Under the pieces are notes generated by a model, which searched no databases, had not been told where the DNA came from, and saw only the letters and a program-made list of their open reading frames with translations. Positions 1-8,830 of a stretch of DNA of 64,000 nt are shown here, in pieces. Origin of the DNA: Solirubrum koreensis (lineage in GTDB: Bacteria > Bacteroidota > Bacteroidia > Cytophagales > Hymenobacteraceae). How positions within the stretch are numbered: position 1 is the first letter of the stretch; each line of letters begins with the position of its first letter. Location of the stretch: assembly GCF_039541855.1 (NCBI RefSeq), contig NZ_BAABHA010000001.1, positions 310,001-374,000 of the forward strand. The letters run 5' to 3'. The position numbers and the translations under genes are program-made.

Positions 1-1
1 C

Positions 2-940
2 GCCACTGACAAGAAGGTGTTTGCCGCTCTTATGCAGCTCTACTACACCGACGTGCCCAAGAACCAGCAGCCGGAAATCTTCCAAACGGTGGCCAAGCAG
101 TACGGCGGCTCCATGCAGAAGTACGCCGACGAGGTATTCAGCAAGTCGTTCCTGACGTCGAAAGCCAAAACCGACCAGTTCCTGCAAAAGCCCACGCTGC
201 CGCAGCTGGAAAACGACCCGGCGTTCAAGATGATTAACAGCTTGTTCACCAATTACCAGCAAAACATTGCACCCAAAATGCAGGCGGCGCAGGCCGGCTT
301 GGTACGGGCCAACCGCTTGTACGTAGCCGCCATTCGCGAGAAAAACAGCCAGAAGGTATACTCGCCCGACGCCAACTCCACCATTCGCCTGAGCTACGGC
401 TCGGTGCGCTCGTACGAAGGCCGCGACGCGGTGAAGTACAGCTTCTTCACCACGGCCCAAGGCATTCTGGAAAAAGAAGACCCCACCAACCCCGAGTTTG
501 TGGTGCCCAAAAAGCAGATTGAACTGCTGAAAGCCAAGGACTACGGCCGCTTCGCCGACAAAGACGGCACGCTGCACACGGCCTTCATTACCGATAACGA
601 CATTACCGGCGGTAACTCCGGTTCGCCCGTTATCAACGGCCGCGGCGAGCTAATCGGCCTGGCCTTCGACGGCAACTGGGAAGCCATGACCGGCGACTTG
701 GCCTACGACCCCGAGCTGAAGCGCTGCATCAACGCCGACATCCGTTACGTGCTCTGGTGCATCGAGAAACTCGGCGGAGCCAAGCATCTGGTAGACGAAA
801 TGACGGTGGTGAACAACGGTCCGAACCCGGGCGTTAGCAACACCGCTCAAATGGTGCCTACCAGCCTCGATGGCAAAGCCACCAAGGTGAAGATCAAAAC
901 CAAGAAGAAGAAAGGCGAACCAGCCCCTGCTAGCCTCTAG
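2..940 (+). CDS. S46 family dipeptidyl-peptidase, DPP7-like (5' end outside window)
   Basis: This is the C-terminal part of a serine dipeptidyl-peptidase of family S46, a periplasmic enzyme that removes dipeptides from oligopeptides in Bacteroidota. The reading frame is open from base 2, so the N-terminus, including the catalytic His and Asp, lies upstream of the window. The nucleophile motif GGNSGSP is clear near base 610. It is followed by FDGNWEA. In this family a Gly at that position marks DPP7 (hydrophobic P1 residues) and an Arg marks DPP11 (Asp/Glu), so DPP7-like specificity is inferred. The protein ends with a Lys-rich tail (KTKKKKGE) of about 45 residues after the conserved LVDEM segment. 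A strong hairpin terminator follows immediately. The family assignment is secure; the substrate preference rests on one residue. Confidence 0.93.
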   Translation, partial: ATDKKVFAALMQLYYTDVPKNQQPEIFQTVAKQYGGSMQKYADEVFSKSFLTSKAKTDQFLQKPTLPQLENDPAFKMINSLFTNYQQNIAPKMQAAQAGLVRANRLYVAAIREKNSQKVYSPDANSTIRLSYGSVRSYEGRDAVKYSFFTTAQGILEKEDPTNPEFVVPKKQIELLKAKDYGRFADKDGTLHTAFITDNDITGGNSGSPVINGRGELIGLAFDGNWEAMTGDLAYDPELKRCINADIRYVLWCIEKLGGAKHLVDEMTVVNNGPNPGVSNTAQMVPTSLDGKATKVKIKTKKKKGEPAPASL

Positions 941-960
941 CAAGCAAAACGACTTTTGAT

Positions 961-994
961 AAAAGCCCCGACGCATTTGCGCCGGGGCTTTTTT
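961..994 (+). terminator. Rho-independent terminator after the S46 peptidase
   Basis: A 10-bp perfect stem (961-970 with 983-992) with a GC-rich core and a 12-base loop is followed by a run of T. It lies 20 bases after the peptidase stop codon. Confidence 0.9.
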
Positions 995-1176
995 GATCTG
1001 GGGGTGCGCTGGTTTGCAACTGCCAACATAGCGTTGAGGAGCCCTCGGTGCCTCGTTTCACCCGTGTATGCAACGGTTGAGGTTAAGCGCCACGGGCAAA
1101 CCGGGGACCTGCTGCCAGAATGTTTTTTCTTATGGATTCTATTGCAGTACTTTAAGGTGCCGACCAATGCCTTTTT

Positions 1177-2040
1177 ATGTCAAAACTCTACTTTCTGGTT
1201 TGTTTACTGCTTGCTTCTGCCGCCGCGCAGGCTCAAAGCGGGGCCCCCGGCGTGCGGGGCGCACGGGCAGCGGCGCTCGGCAATGCTTCCGTTACGCTTA
1301 GCAACGATTTGTGGGCTCTGAGTAACAACGTGGCCGGTTTGGCGCAGCTCAACCGGCCCGAAGTAGGCGTGTACGCCGAAAACCGCTTCCTCATACCGAA
1401 CATTAACAACGCCGCCCTGGCCGTAGCCATGCCCCTGGGCCGCCAGCCCGAAGGCAGCACCGTTACCACCCCGCCCAACGGCGTAGTAGGCGTGGAAGTA
1501 CAGCGTTTCGGTGACAAGCGGTACAGCGAGTCGCGCGCGGGCCTGGGCTACGCGTACCGCCTGGGCGTAATCAGCTTGGGTGCCCGCGTAGATATGCTCC
1601 AAACGAGCATCGAGGGATTGGGCAGCCGCCGCACCGTGGCCGCTTCGCTGGGCGGGCAAGCCGAGGTGGTACCGCAGAAGCTCACTTTTGGCGTGTACCT
1701 CTACAACCTTAACCAAGCCAAGCTAGCCGAATACCAGGACGAACGCGTGCCCACGGTACTGCGCGCCGGCCTCGGTTTCCGGCCTTCGGCGAAAGTGATG
1801 CTGGTGGCCGAAACCGAAAAGGACATTGACCGCGACGCCGACTTCCGCGCCGGCTTGGAGTACCAACTAATCGACGCGTTTACGGTGCGGGCCGGCGTGG
1901 CCACGCTTAGCGAACAGGTAACGGCCGGTTTTGGCCTGCGTTTCGGCCAACTGCGCGTGGATTACGGTGCCCAGCTACACAACGTGTTGGGCCTGAGCCA
2001 GCACCTGAACGTTAACCTCCGCCTCGGTCCGAAATCGTGA
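1177..2040 (+). CDS. PorV/PorQ-like outer-membrane beta-barrel protein
   Basis: A 287-residue exported protein. It has a typical signal peptide (Lys, hydrophobic core, AQA cleavage region near residue 20). The N-terminal motif GARAAALGNASVTLSND, followed by an SNN..GLA segment, is characteristic of the PorV/PorQ (UPF0164) family of outer-membrane barrels. The rest alternates short beta strands rich in Gly, Tyr and Val, as expected for a barrel. PorV itself shuttles T9SS cargo to the attachment complex, but many family members have no known role, so no specific function is assigned. Its TGA stop shares its last base with the ATG of the next gene, which indicates translational coupling to the HhH-barrel protein. 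No clear -7 promoter element is visible in the 180 bases upstream. Confidence 0.72.
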   Translation: MSKLYFLVCLLLASAAAQAQSGAPGVRGARAAALGNASVTLSNDLWALSNNVAGLAQLNRPEVGVYAENRFLIPNINNAALAVAMPLGRQPEGSTVTTPPNGVVGVEVQRFGDKRYSESRAGLGYAYRLGVISLGARVDMLQTSIEGLGSRRTVAASLGGQAEVVPQKLTFGVYLYNLNQAKLAEYQDERVPTVLRAGLGFRPSAKVMLVAETEKDIDRDADFRAGLEYQLIDAFTVRAGVATLSEQVTAGFGLRFGQLRVDYGAQLHNVLGLSQHLNVNLRLGPKS

Positions 2041-4235
2041 TGAGCAAGTCGCTGATTGCGCTGCCGAAGCCAGGTAACCGGTTTGCTCGCGTTGCCATTT
2101 CCCGACTTGCCGTCCGCTCCAGCAGCCTGAAAACCGGTCTGGCCGCGCTGCTCTTGCTCACAGCCGCCACGGCCCATGCGCAGGCACCCGAGTACCCGCG
2201 CCCGCGCCCCGACCTCGACCGGCTGGTGCAGGAGCTGTTTGCCGAGCCGCAGAGCGACAACGTTCCTTACGAGGACCTGTACGAAACCCTGCTGCAATAC
2301 CTGCAAACGCCGCTGAACCTGAACACGGCCAGCCGCGAAGAGCTTAGCAGCCTACTGTTGCTTTCGGAACCCCAGATTACGGCCCTGCTCGAGCACCGCC
2401 AGCAAAACGGGCCGCTGCTGAGCCTGTATGAGCTGCAAAGCATCCGCGGTTTCGACCTGCGCACAGCCTACCGCATGGCGGCTTTCGTGAACGTGGGCGA
2501 CCAGAACACCAACGCCGCTCGCGGCCCGCTCTGGCGTCGTATTCTGCAGGAGGAAAACAACGCCCTCTTCATTCGCTATGAGCGGGTACTGGAAGAGCGC
2601 CCCGGCTACGCACCGTCTGATACCACCAGTACCGGCCGTCCCGCCAGCCGCTACCTCGGCTCCCCCGATAAAGTGCTCGTGCGGTTCCGTACCAGCCACG
2701 CCCGCGACTTCAGCGTAGGGTTTGCCGCCGAAAAAGACGCCGGCGAGCAGTTTACCTGGGACCAGAAAACCCGCCGCTACGGCTTCGATTACTACGCCGG
2801 CCACATCGCCCTGTTCGAACGTGGCCGTCTAAAGTCAGTCATCCTAGGCGACTACCAGCTGCAGTTTGGTCAAGGGCTATTGCTTTCCTCAGGCTTGCAG
2901 GTAGGCAAAGGCGCCGAAACCATTACCACGTTGCGGCGCAGCAACCTGGGCATCCGGCCTTATAATTCCGTGCTGGAAAGCACTTTCTTTCGAGGTGCAG
3001 CGGCTACTGTAGCTGTAGCGCCCAGCTTACGCCTCACCGGTTTTGCCTCGGTTAAGCGCGTGGATGCCTCCCTGCAGAGCGGCGTCGCCGATACCTTGCG
3101 GGAGTTCGATGAATTCGCCTCGGGCCTGCTGATTTCGGGATTCCACCGCACCGAAAACGAACTGGCCAACCGCAAAAACGTGCGCGAGGTAATAACCGGC
3201 GGCAACGTCACTTTCGCGCCGGGTGGCGGGCGTTTCAACCTCGGACTCACGGCGGTTAATACCCAGCTAAGCACGCCGCTGGAACGCAGCCTGGAGCCGT
3301 ACAACCGCTACGAGTTTCGCGGCAACCACAACCTGGCCATAAGCGCACACTACAGCTACGGCTGGCGTAACCTGAGCTTGTTTGGCGAAACCGGCCGCAG
3401 CAGCAGCGGCGGCATCGGTACCGTTAACGGCCTGCTGGCCAGCCTCGGGCCCGACGTAGACGCCTCGGTGCTGCACCGCAGCTACGCCCGCAACTTCCAC
3501 ACGCTGTACGGCAATGCTCTGGCCGAAAACACGCGCAACATCAACGAAAACGGCCTTTATTTCGGTCTGAAAGTGAGGCCTATTGCCCGCTGGGAGTTGT
3601 CGGCCTACTACGACCAGTTCAGCTTTCCGTGGCTGAAATACCAGGTAGGCGGCCCCTCCCGCGGGTACGACTGGCTGGTGCGCGTGACGTACGCGCCCAC
3701 CAAAACCAGCCTGCTTTACGCCCAGTTTAGAACCCGTGAGAAGGAGTACGACGACGACCAACTGGTGCGGCCGGCCCCCATGCCCGTGCCCACGGTGCGC
3801 CGCTCCCTGCTGTTCTACTACGACACCAACCCCACGCAAACGCTGAGCCTGCGTACCCGTGTACAGGGCACCTTGTACCGCGAAAACGAAGGCCCGACAA
3901 CCTCCGGTTTCCTGTTGGCCCAAGATGTTACGGTGCATCCCATGCAACGCCTGCGCCTCACCGGCCGCTACGCCCTCTTCGATACCGACGACTTCGATAC
4001 GCGGCAGTATGCCTTCGAACAAGACGTGTTGTACGCCTTCTCGGTACCCGGTTTGTCGGGCCGGGGCACCCGCATGTATGCGCTGGCGGAAGTCAAGCTG
4101 AACCGGCGCCTCACGCTTTGGCTGCGCTACGCCGTAACCCGCTACCGCGACCAGCGCACGGTGGGCTCGGGACTGGAGGAAATTCAAGGCCCGCAACGCT
4201 CCGACGTGAAGGCGCAGCTACGGGTGGCTCTTTAG
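2040..4235 (+). CDS. Helix-hairpin-helix protein with C-terminal outer-membrane barrel
   Basis: A 731-residue protein read from the ATG that overlaps the previous stop by one base; a GTG three bases earlier is also in frame. A basic N-terminus leads to a hydrophobic segment ending in AHAQA near residue 48, so it is probably exported. Residues about 80-155 form a ComEA-like helix-hairpin-helix region (LNLNTASREEL, then LYELQSIRGF). The remaining roughly 560 residues are rich in alternating aromatic and polar strands and end in KAQLRVAL, as outer-membrane barrels do. HhH domains usually bind DNA without sequence specificity. Here they would face the periplasm, so a DNA-handling role is possible but unproven. 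The close link to the PorV-like gene suggests the two products work together. Confidence 0.7.
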   Translation: MSKSLIALPKPGNRFARVAISRLAVRSSSLKTGLAALLLLTAATAHAQAPEYPRPRPDLDRLVQELFAEPQSDNVPYEDLYETLLQYLQTPLNLNTASREELSSLLLLSEPQITALLEHRQQNGPLLSLYELQSIRGFDLRTAYRMAAFVNVGDQNTNAARGPLWRRILQEENNALFIRYERVLEERPGYAPSDTTSTGRPASRYLGSPDKVLVRFRTSHARDFSVGFAAEKDAGEQFTWDQKTRRYGFDYYAGHIALFERGRLKSVILGDYQLQFGQGLLLSSGLQVGKGAETITTLRRSNLGIRPYNSVLESTFFRGAAATVAVAPSLRLTGFASVKRVDASLQSGVADTLREFDEFASGLLISGFHRTENELANRKNVREVITGGNVTFAPGGGRFNLGLTAVNTQLSTPLERSLEPYNRYEFRGNHNLAISAHYSYGWRNLSLFGETGRSSSGGIGTVNGLLASLGPDVDASVLHRSYARNFHTLYGNALAENTRNINENGLYFGLKVRPIARWELSAYYDQFSFPWLKYQVGGPSRGYDWLVRVTYAPTKTSLLYAQFRTREKEYDDDQLVRPAPMPVPTVRRSLLFYYDTNPTQTLSLRTRVQGTLYRENEGPTTSGFLLAQDVTVHPMQRLRLTGRYALFDTDDFDTRQYAFEQDVLYAFSVPGLSGRGTRMYALAEVKLNRRLTLWLRYAVTRYRDQRTVGSGLEEIQGPQRSDVKAQLRVAL

Positions 4236-4250
4236 CAGTTGCCCAGCGAA

Positions 4251-4298
4251 ACGCAACGCCCCGGCTTCTGATGGAGAAGCCGGGGCGTTGCGTTTTTT
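4251..4298 (+). terminator. Rho-independent terminator after the HhH-barrel gene
   Basis: A perfect 19-bp stem (4251-4269 with 4275-4293), a 5-base loop and a following T run. Its GC-rich core closely matches the hairpin at 19627-19682. Confidence 0.92.
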
Positions 4299-4469
4299 GC
4301 TTATGATGAAGAAATGAAGGATGAGGTTATTTCCAACGTTGCTGTCGGGTCATCACCTTCCTGCATCAACCCAACAGATGCGTACTGGCGGCCACGCTTG
4401 GTATACCACGAACCGATAAATCGTTGCTAAAAGTGTCGGTTCTATGATGTAATTGGGAAGTTAGGGCAC

Positions 4470-4505
4470 AAAAAAGCGGGCGGCTCCCAGTGGAAACCGC
4501 CCGCT
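4470..4505 (-). terminator. Terminator for the minus-strand metallopeptidase
   Basis: A 9-bp stem (4475-4483 with 4497-4505) is followed, on the minus strand, by a U run (A run at 4470-4475). It lies 26 bases past the metallopeptidase stop. The stem sequence resembles the minus-strand terminator at 31652-31683. Confidence 0.85.
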
Positions 4506-4530
4506 AAATCGGGAATGCCGAAGCCGTTGC

Positions 4531-7500
4531 TTACAGCTTCATGAGCTTTTGCACGGCCTTGCCACCACCGGGCAGCGAGAGGTGCAGCTGGTACATGCCC
4601 TGGCTGAGCTTGGTCAGGTCTAGGCGATGCTGCAGCAAGCCGGCGCCTTTGGCAACCTGCTCGGTCAGCACGGTACGGCCTACGGCATCGGTTACTTGAA
4701 TCGACAGGGTGCCGCGCTGGGCATTGTCGAGGGTAACGTTAAACTCGCCGGTGCTCGGGTTGGGGAACACGGCCACGCCTTGCAGCATCTGCTGCTCGTC
4801 GCGGGCGCTCAGAACGGCATCTGCCACGGTGCAGATTTCCAGACCCCAGGCGGTAATGCTGCCGCCGTTGCCGGGCAGGAAATCATTCACCTGCAACGAC
4901 CAAGTACCGTTGGGAGCAGAACCCTGGTAGCCGCTCAGCGGGGTGTCGGGGCGGAAGGTGCCGTTGTTGGGCAGCGGGCAGGTTACAACGCTGGCAGCCT
5001 GGTCGTCGAAGTTGATGATCATGTTCGGCCCGTTACAGGCTACGGTGTACAGTTGCGTGCGCCGGCCGCTGGGGTTCAGCAGGGCAATGCCCAATTCCGA
5101 AATGTCGGGGTGGGTGATGCTCAGGTTCTTGACGTTGATGTCGGTAATCAGGTCGTTGTTGGGGGTTTGTACCTGCAACGTGGAGGTGTACACGGCCCCG
5201 CCGCCCGTGCCGATAACCACGGGCACGTTAGTAGCGCTGTACGTGGTGCACACCTGACGACCTACATAGAACACCGAAGCCGCCGAGAACGGACCTGCGC
5301 CACAGTCGGCCGTGCCGCGCACGCGCCAGAAGTACCGGCCGTTCGATTGCAGCGAAACGGTGGAGGTGTACTGGTTGGTGGTCAGGTTGCTCTGGTTGAT
5401 AACCGTGGTAGCAAAGTTGGGGTCCGTCGATACCTGCAAATCGTAGCTGGTAGCACCCGTGATGGGCGACCAGGTGAACGTGGGCAAGGGAAGGGCCCGC
5501 AACGTGTTGGCGGCTGGCTGCGTGAGCGAAGGCGCAATGGCCGCCGAGTTACGTACCGTAATGGCAATTTGCTGGGTTTCGGTTAGCGAGCCGCTGGTGC
5601 CAGTTACCGTAATGTTGTAGTTACCCGAAGGCGTGGCCGTGGTGGAGGTAATGGTAACCGTGCTGTTAGCGCCGGCGGCCACAGGGTTAGCCGAGAAGCT
5701 GGCCGTTACGCCGGTGGGCAAATTGCTGGCCGTTAGGGTTACCTGGCCGGTAAAGCCCAGTACCTGACCTACTTCAACCGAGCAAGTGCCGCTGCTGCCG
5801 GGGCAGAAGGCCGGGGCAGTGGTGCCGCAGCCCGAAGCCAGGTAGAAGGCTGGGGCAGTGGGCACCAGCAACTGGAAGTTCTGGTCCGATACGTCGAAGA
5901 AAATGTTGCCCGAGCCCTTCACCTTAATGCGGGCCTGCGAGCTGGCCGGTACGTTGGCCGGCACCGTTACCGTCTGCGAACCGTCGTTGGGCGTGTTGCT
6001 GAGCAGGGTGTAGGGGTACGTAGCACCGCCGTCAATCGACAGCAAAATATCCACGTTGGCCGCGCTAACGGGGGCAGCCGTGGTGTTGGCTACATCCCAG
6101 GTTACCTGCTGCGGTACCGTGGCGCGCCACGTTACGTTGCTGGCGTTAGGAGCAGTAAGCACAAACGGACCTGACGTGGCCACTACGGGAATTGCCACAG
6201 CGTCGTAGTTAACGCCGCCACCACCAGTGCGGTTGTCGCGGGCCGTGAGGCGGAAGTTAAGTACGCGGGCGTAGCTGGGTAACACTTCAAGCGAACCGGC
6301 CACAGGCGGGCCCCCGGCCGCCGTGCGGCGCAATGGCCCCGGAAACAGCCGGTTGGGGGAGGTAGAGGGTACGTTCGAGCGGAAAATGGGGGCGTCGCCC
6401 GTGGGCGCCGTGGGCGGCCCGTCGGGGCCTAGGTCAACTTGCTCCCAGCTATAGGTAAGCGGGTCGCCGTCGGCGTCGGTGGCCGAGCCCGTCAGCTCAA
6501 ACTGCGTACCCACGGGAATGGTGTAGTCGAGGCCGGCATTTACCACCGGCGGGGTGTTACCGGTTGCTACCGGGGTTACGCAGTTGCCCGCCCCGGTAAT
6601 GTGGGTCAGGATTTCGTCGTAGCTGCGGGTGTGGAAGTAGGGGTCGGAGTTGGGCTGCAGGTTGCCAATGGGGCCGCAAATGCCGGCGTACGACATAATG
6701 GTGGTACCGCCGCCGGGCTCGTAGGCCGTGGAGGCGTTGCGGGTGGCGCAGCTGCTGCCAGCAAAGTTAAACGAGTGGTTGCCCCCAAATTGATGGCCGA
6801 ATTCGTGGGCTACGTAGTCGATGTCGAACGCGTCGCCGGTGGGATTGGGCAGGCCCGTGGAGCCGCGCGCTTTGTTGGCGGTGTTGCACACCGAGCGCAG
6901 CGCGGCAATGCCGCCGTCGGCCGTGTTAAAAAGGTGGCCGATGTCGTAGCTGGTATTGCCCACCCGCTGATCGACTACGGTTTGGTTAGTGTTTAGCGCG
7001 GCACTGTTGCTAAGGTTGGTGTACGGGTCGGTGGCCGGGTCGAGGTTGATGAGAACATCGTTGTTGGGAATCAGCTGGAAGCGCACGGCTACCTCCTGCT
7101 CGTACACGCCGTTCACGCGGTTTACCGAGGTAACAATGCCGGCCAGGGCGCCGGCCACCGTACCGCCCTTGGTCAGGGCGTACTCGCCGGTGCAGGCCAT
7201 GGCCAAACGGTAGGTACGCAGCTGCGCGCCATTGGGCCGGCGGGCCGCCAGCGCGGTGGGAGCCAGGCGGTGGTTAACGTCCGAGGACGTTTCGGTGTGG
7301 CACCGGTTCGGAATAAGCGTGGCGCGGTTGATGTCGCGGCGGTAAAACACCAGGTGGTGGCTGCCGTCGGCGGTGGGGTCAATGTAAACCGTGTTTTCGG
7401 CCGAGTTGATCTGGGCGTGAAAACCAGCGGGCGTTACGTCCAGAACAGCCGTTGCGGTGGGGTCGTCGATGCCCTGACCCGCGTAGGTCTTGATCATGGG

Positions 7501-7854
7501 GAAACGGGCCGCTAACTGCGGGTGCATCACGTGGGTTTCCACCACCCGGAACCGGCCCGACGTACCGTCGGGCATGGGCAGAGAAATGACCGTGTTCGAG
7601 CCCCGTGCTCCGGCACCGCGCTCGGCCGGCGTCTGCGCCAACGTAGCCCGGAGGTTTGCCATTTGAATGGTTACGGCTCGGTACCGATCCAGGGAAGTGG
7701 TGGCTTTGCGGGCCGCGACGGGCAACTGGGCGTCATCGGCCCACAGCACCCGCTGCGCCGAAGCAGCTAGCGGTGCTGCCAGACCGGCGGCCAGTAGTCC
7801 GCCTAGCAAGGTGCCACGCAGGGCGGTGCCAGTAGGAGTAAAGGGTGTACGCAT
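4531..7854 (-). CDS. Secreted reprolysin-like zinc metallopeptidase with P domain and T9SS type A sorting domain
   Basis: A 1107-residue secreted protease read from the ATG at 7854 (MRTPFTPTG); the frame remains open upstream without signal-peptide character. Domain order: signal peptide ending in ASAQ; a propeptide of about 190 residues; a metzincin catalytic domain with the zinc motif HEFGHQFGGNH near residues 348-358; PKD/Ig-like linker domains; a fibronectin-like segment; a proprotein-convertase P-type domain (about 870-1020); and a C-terminal type A sorting domain (PNPSTGEF...) that directs T9SS export and cell-surface attachment or release. The catalytic Glu and three zinc His are all present. 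It is likely an extracellular protein-degrading enzyme. It lies about 100 bases downstream of a gene that resembles only its own propeptide. The family and secretion route are well supported; the substrate is unknown. Confidence 0.9.
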   Translation of the reverse strand: MRTPFTPTGTALRGTLLGGLLAAGLAAPLAASAQRVLWADDAQLPVAARKATTSLDRYRAVTIQMANLRATLAQTPAERGAGARGSNTVISLPMPDGTSGRFRVVETHVMHPQLAARFPMIKTYAGQGIDDPTATAVLDVTPAGFHAQINSAENTVYIDPTADGSHHLVFYRRDINRATLIPNRCHTETSSDVNHRLAPTALAARRPNGAQLRTYRLAMACTGEYALTKGGTVAGALAGIVTSVNRVNGVYEQEVAVRFQLIPNNDVLINLDPATDPYTNLSNSAALNTNQTVVDQRVGNTSYDIGHLFNTADGGIAALRSVCNTANKARGSTGLPNPTGDAFDIDYVAHEFGHQFGGNHSFNFAGSSCATRNASTAYEPGGGTTIMSYAGICGPIGNLQPNSDPYFHTRSYDEILTHITGAGNCVTPVATGNTPPVVNAGLDYTIPVGTQFELTGSATDADGDPLTYSWEQVDLGPDGPPTAPTGDAPIFRSNVPSTSPNRLFPGPLRRTAAGGPPVAGSLEVLPSYARVLNFRLTARDNRTGGGGVNYDAVAIPVVATSGPFVLTAPNASNVTWRATVPQQVTWDVANTTAAPVSAANVDILLSIDGGATYPYTLLSNTPNDGSQTVTVPANVPASSQARIKVKGSGNIFFDVSDQNFQLLVPTAPAFYLASGCGTTAPAFCPGSSGTCSVEVGQVLGFTGQVTLTASNLPTGVTASFSANPVAAGANSTVTITSTTATPSGNYNITVTGTSGSLTETQQIAITVRNSAAIAPSLTQPAANTLRALPLPTFTWSPITGATSYDLQVSTDPNFATTVINQSNLTTNQYTSTVSLQSNGRYFWRVRGTADCGAGPFSAASVFYVGRQVCTTYSATNVPVVIGTGGGAVYTSTLQVQTPNNDLITDINVKNLSITHPDISELGIALLNPSGRRTQLYTVACNGPNMIINFDDQAASVVTCPLPNNGTFRPDTPLSGYQGSAPNGTWSLQVNDFLPGNGGSITAWGLEICTVADAVLSARDEQQMLQGVAVFPNPSTGEFNVTLDNAQRGTLSIQVTDAVGRTVLTEQVAKGAGLLQHRLDLTKLSQGMYQLHLSLPGGGKAVQKLMKL

Positions 7855-7957
7855 TGGCAGTAAAATAGGGGTTGGGTGAGAAATGCCAGAGAGAACTAAG
7901 CCTCTAAAGTAAGAATTTTTGCAGAGGTTTGAGCGGCTCGGCACCGGCTTTTGAACC

Positions 7958-8482
7958 TTAATTACTAGGCTCTTGCCAGCGTTTAGAGCCCGGCGGCATT
8001 TGGGCTTTATCGAAGCAGATATAGTGACGGGTGTCCCCGGTACGATAAGATTCGATGAGGTATACTTTTCCCTCGGCCGTAATCATGGCGCGCAAGCCGG
8101 TAGCCGATACTTCAAACCGCGCATCGGTTCCCGGAGCACCCAGCGCCCGGCCGATGTAAGCGCGCAGTTCGGGGTATTTGGCGGCTAACTCCGGAGCCAT
8201 TACGCCCGAGAGCTGCACCTGAAAACTGCGCCGGGTGCCATTGGGCAGTGGCAGCGCAAGGGGCGTTGGTGCAGTGCCCGTGGTGGGTACTTTTTGCAGG
8301 TAGGTTTTGAGGGCCGGCAGGTCGAGGGCCAGCACACGGTACGAAGTGGGGCGTATGCGCGGCGTGCCCAGCTTGGCTTGCCGGCTTTTGGATAGCGCGG
8401 TCCAATAATTTGCCACAGGAATAGAGGCTTGAGAGAATAAACTCATAAACCACAAAGACAAGTACAGAGGACTGAGAAACAT
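7958..8482 (-). CDS. Stand-alone protein resembling the metallopeptidase propeptide
   Basis: A 174-residue protein with an N-terminal hydrophobic segment that may be a signal peptide. Its middle and C-terminal parts align by eye with the propeptide of the next gene: LPLPNGTRRSFQV against LPMPDGTSGRFRV, then MAPELAAKYPELRAYIG against MHPQLAARFPMIKTYAG, then a matched stretch ending near the HYICFDKAQM segment. The frame stops shortly after the propeptide-equivalent region, with no catalytic domain, zinc motif or sorting domain. It could be a trans-acting inhibitor or folding helper for the adjacent protease, or the remnant of a partial duplication. It is an intact frame from ATG to stop with typical local composition. 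The similarity is clear by inspection; the function is inferred. Confidence 0.65.
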   Translation of the reverse strand: MFLSPLYLSLWFMSLFSQASIPVANYWTALSKSRQAKLGTPRIRPTSYRVLALDLPALKTYLQKVPTTGTAPTPLALPLPNGTRRSFQVQLSGVMAPELAAKYPELRAYIGRALGAPGTDARFEVSATGLRAMITAEGKVYLIESYRTGDTRHYICFDKAQMPPGSKRWQEPSN

Positions 8483-8830
8483 TGCAATGGACGTAGCACA
8501 ACTAAATATGTAGAAAAATATAGAACTTTATATGTAAGTGGTGTGCTCTTTACCAAAAATGTTACTCTCAGTGGTGTTCTCAAAGTAAATCAAGGCAGCA
8601 ATAATTCAAATAGCTTCCATTACCGGCGGCCCTTACTGATAAAGCGGACTGCTAGTGCCCGATTTCAGGGCTTATGGTTACAGTTTTAAGAACACCCGTC
8701 AACGTTTGAACTATTTTGGGTTTTATTTTAGATAAAGTGTTTTTATTATGAATGCGGTTGACTATCCTTACGTTACAACAGGATAGCCGAAAACTGACTT
8801 AGAGTAGGCCCCCTTCACATTTCGTTGTTT
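8483..8830. other. AT-rich intergenic region between divergent genes
   Basis: 348 bases without a convincing gene. It is noticeably richer in A/T than the flanks and must hold the promoters for the minus-strand propeptide-like gene and the plus-strand small secreted protein. No perfect TAnnTTTG element is visible on either strand, so promoter positions are not assigned. Confidence 0.6.

Noticed and set aside
3267..4196. A 309-residue minus-strand frame opposite the HhH-barrel gene
   Set aside because: It is the codon-position shadow of the plus-strand gene in GC-rich DNA (Ala/Val/Gln-rich, no motifs).
4627..5586. A 319-residue plus-strand frame opposite the metallopeptidase
   Set aside because: It mirrors the minus-strand gene; no recognisable domain or plausible start region.
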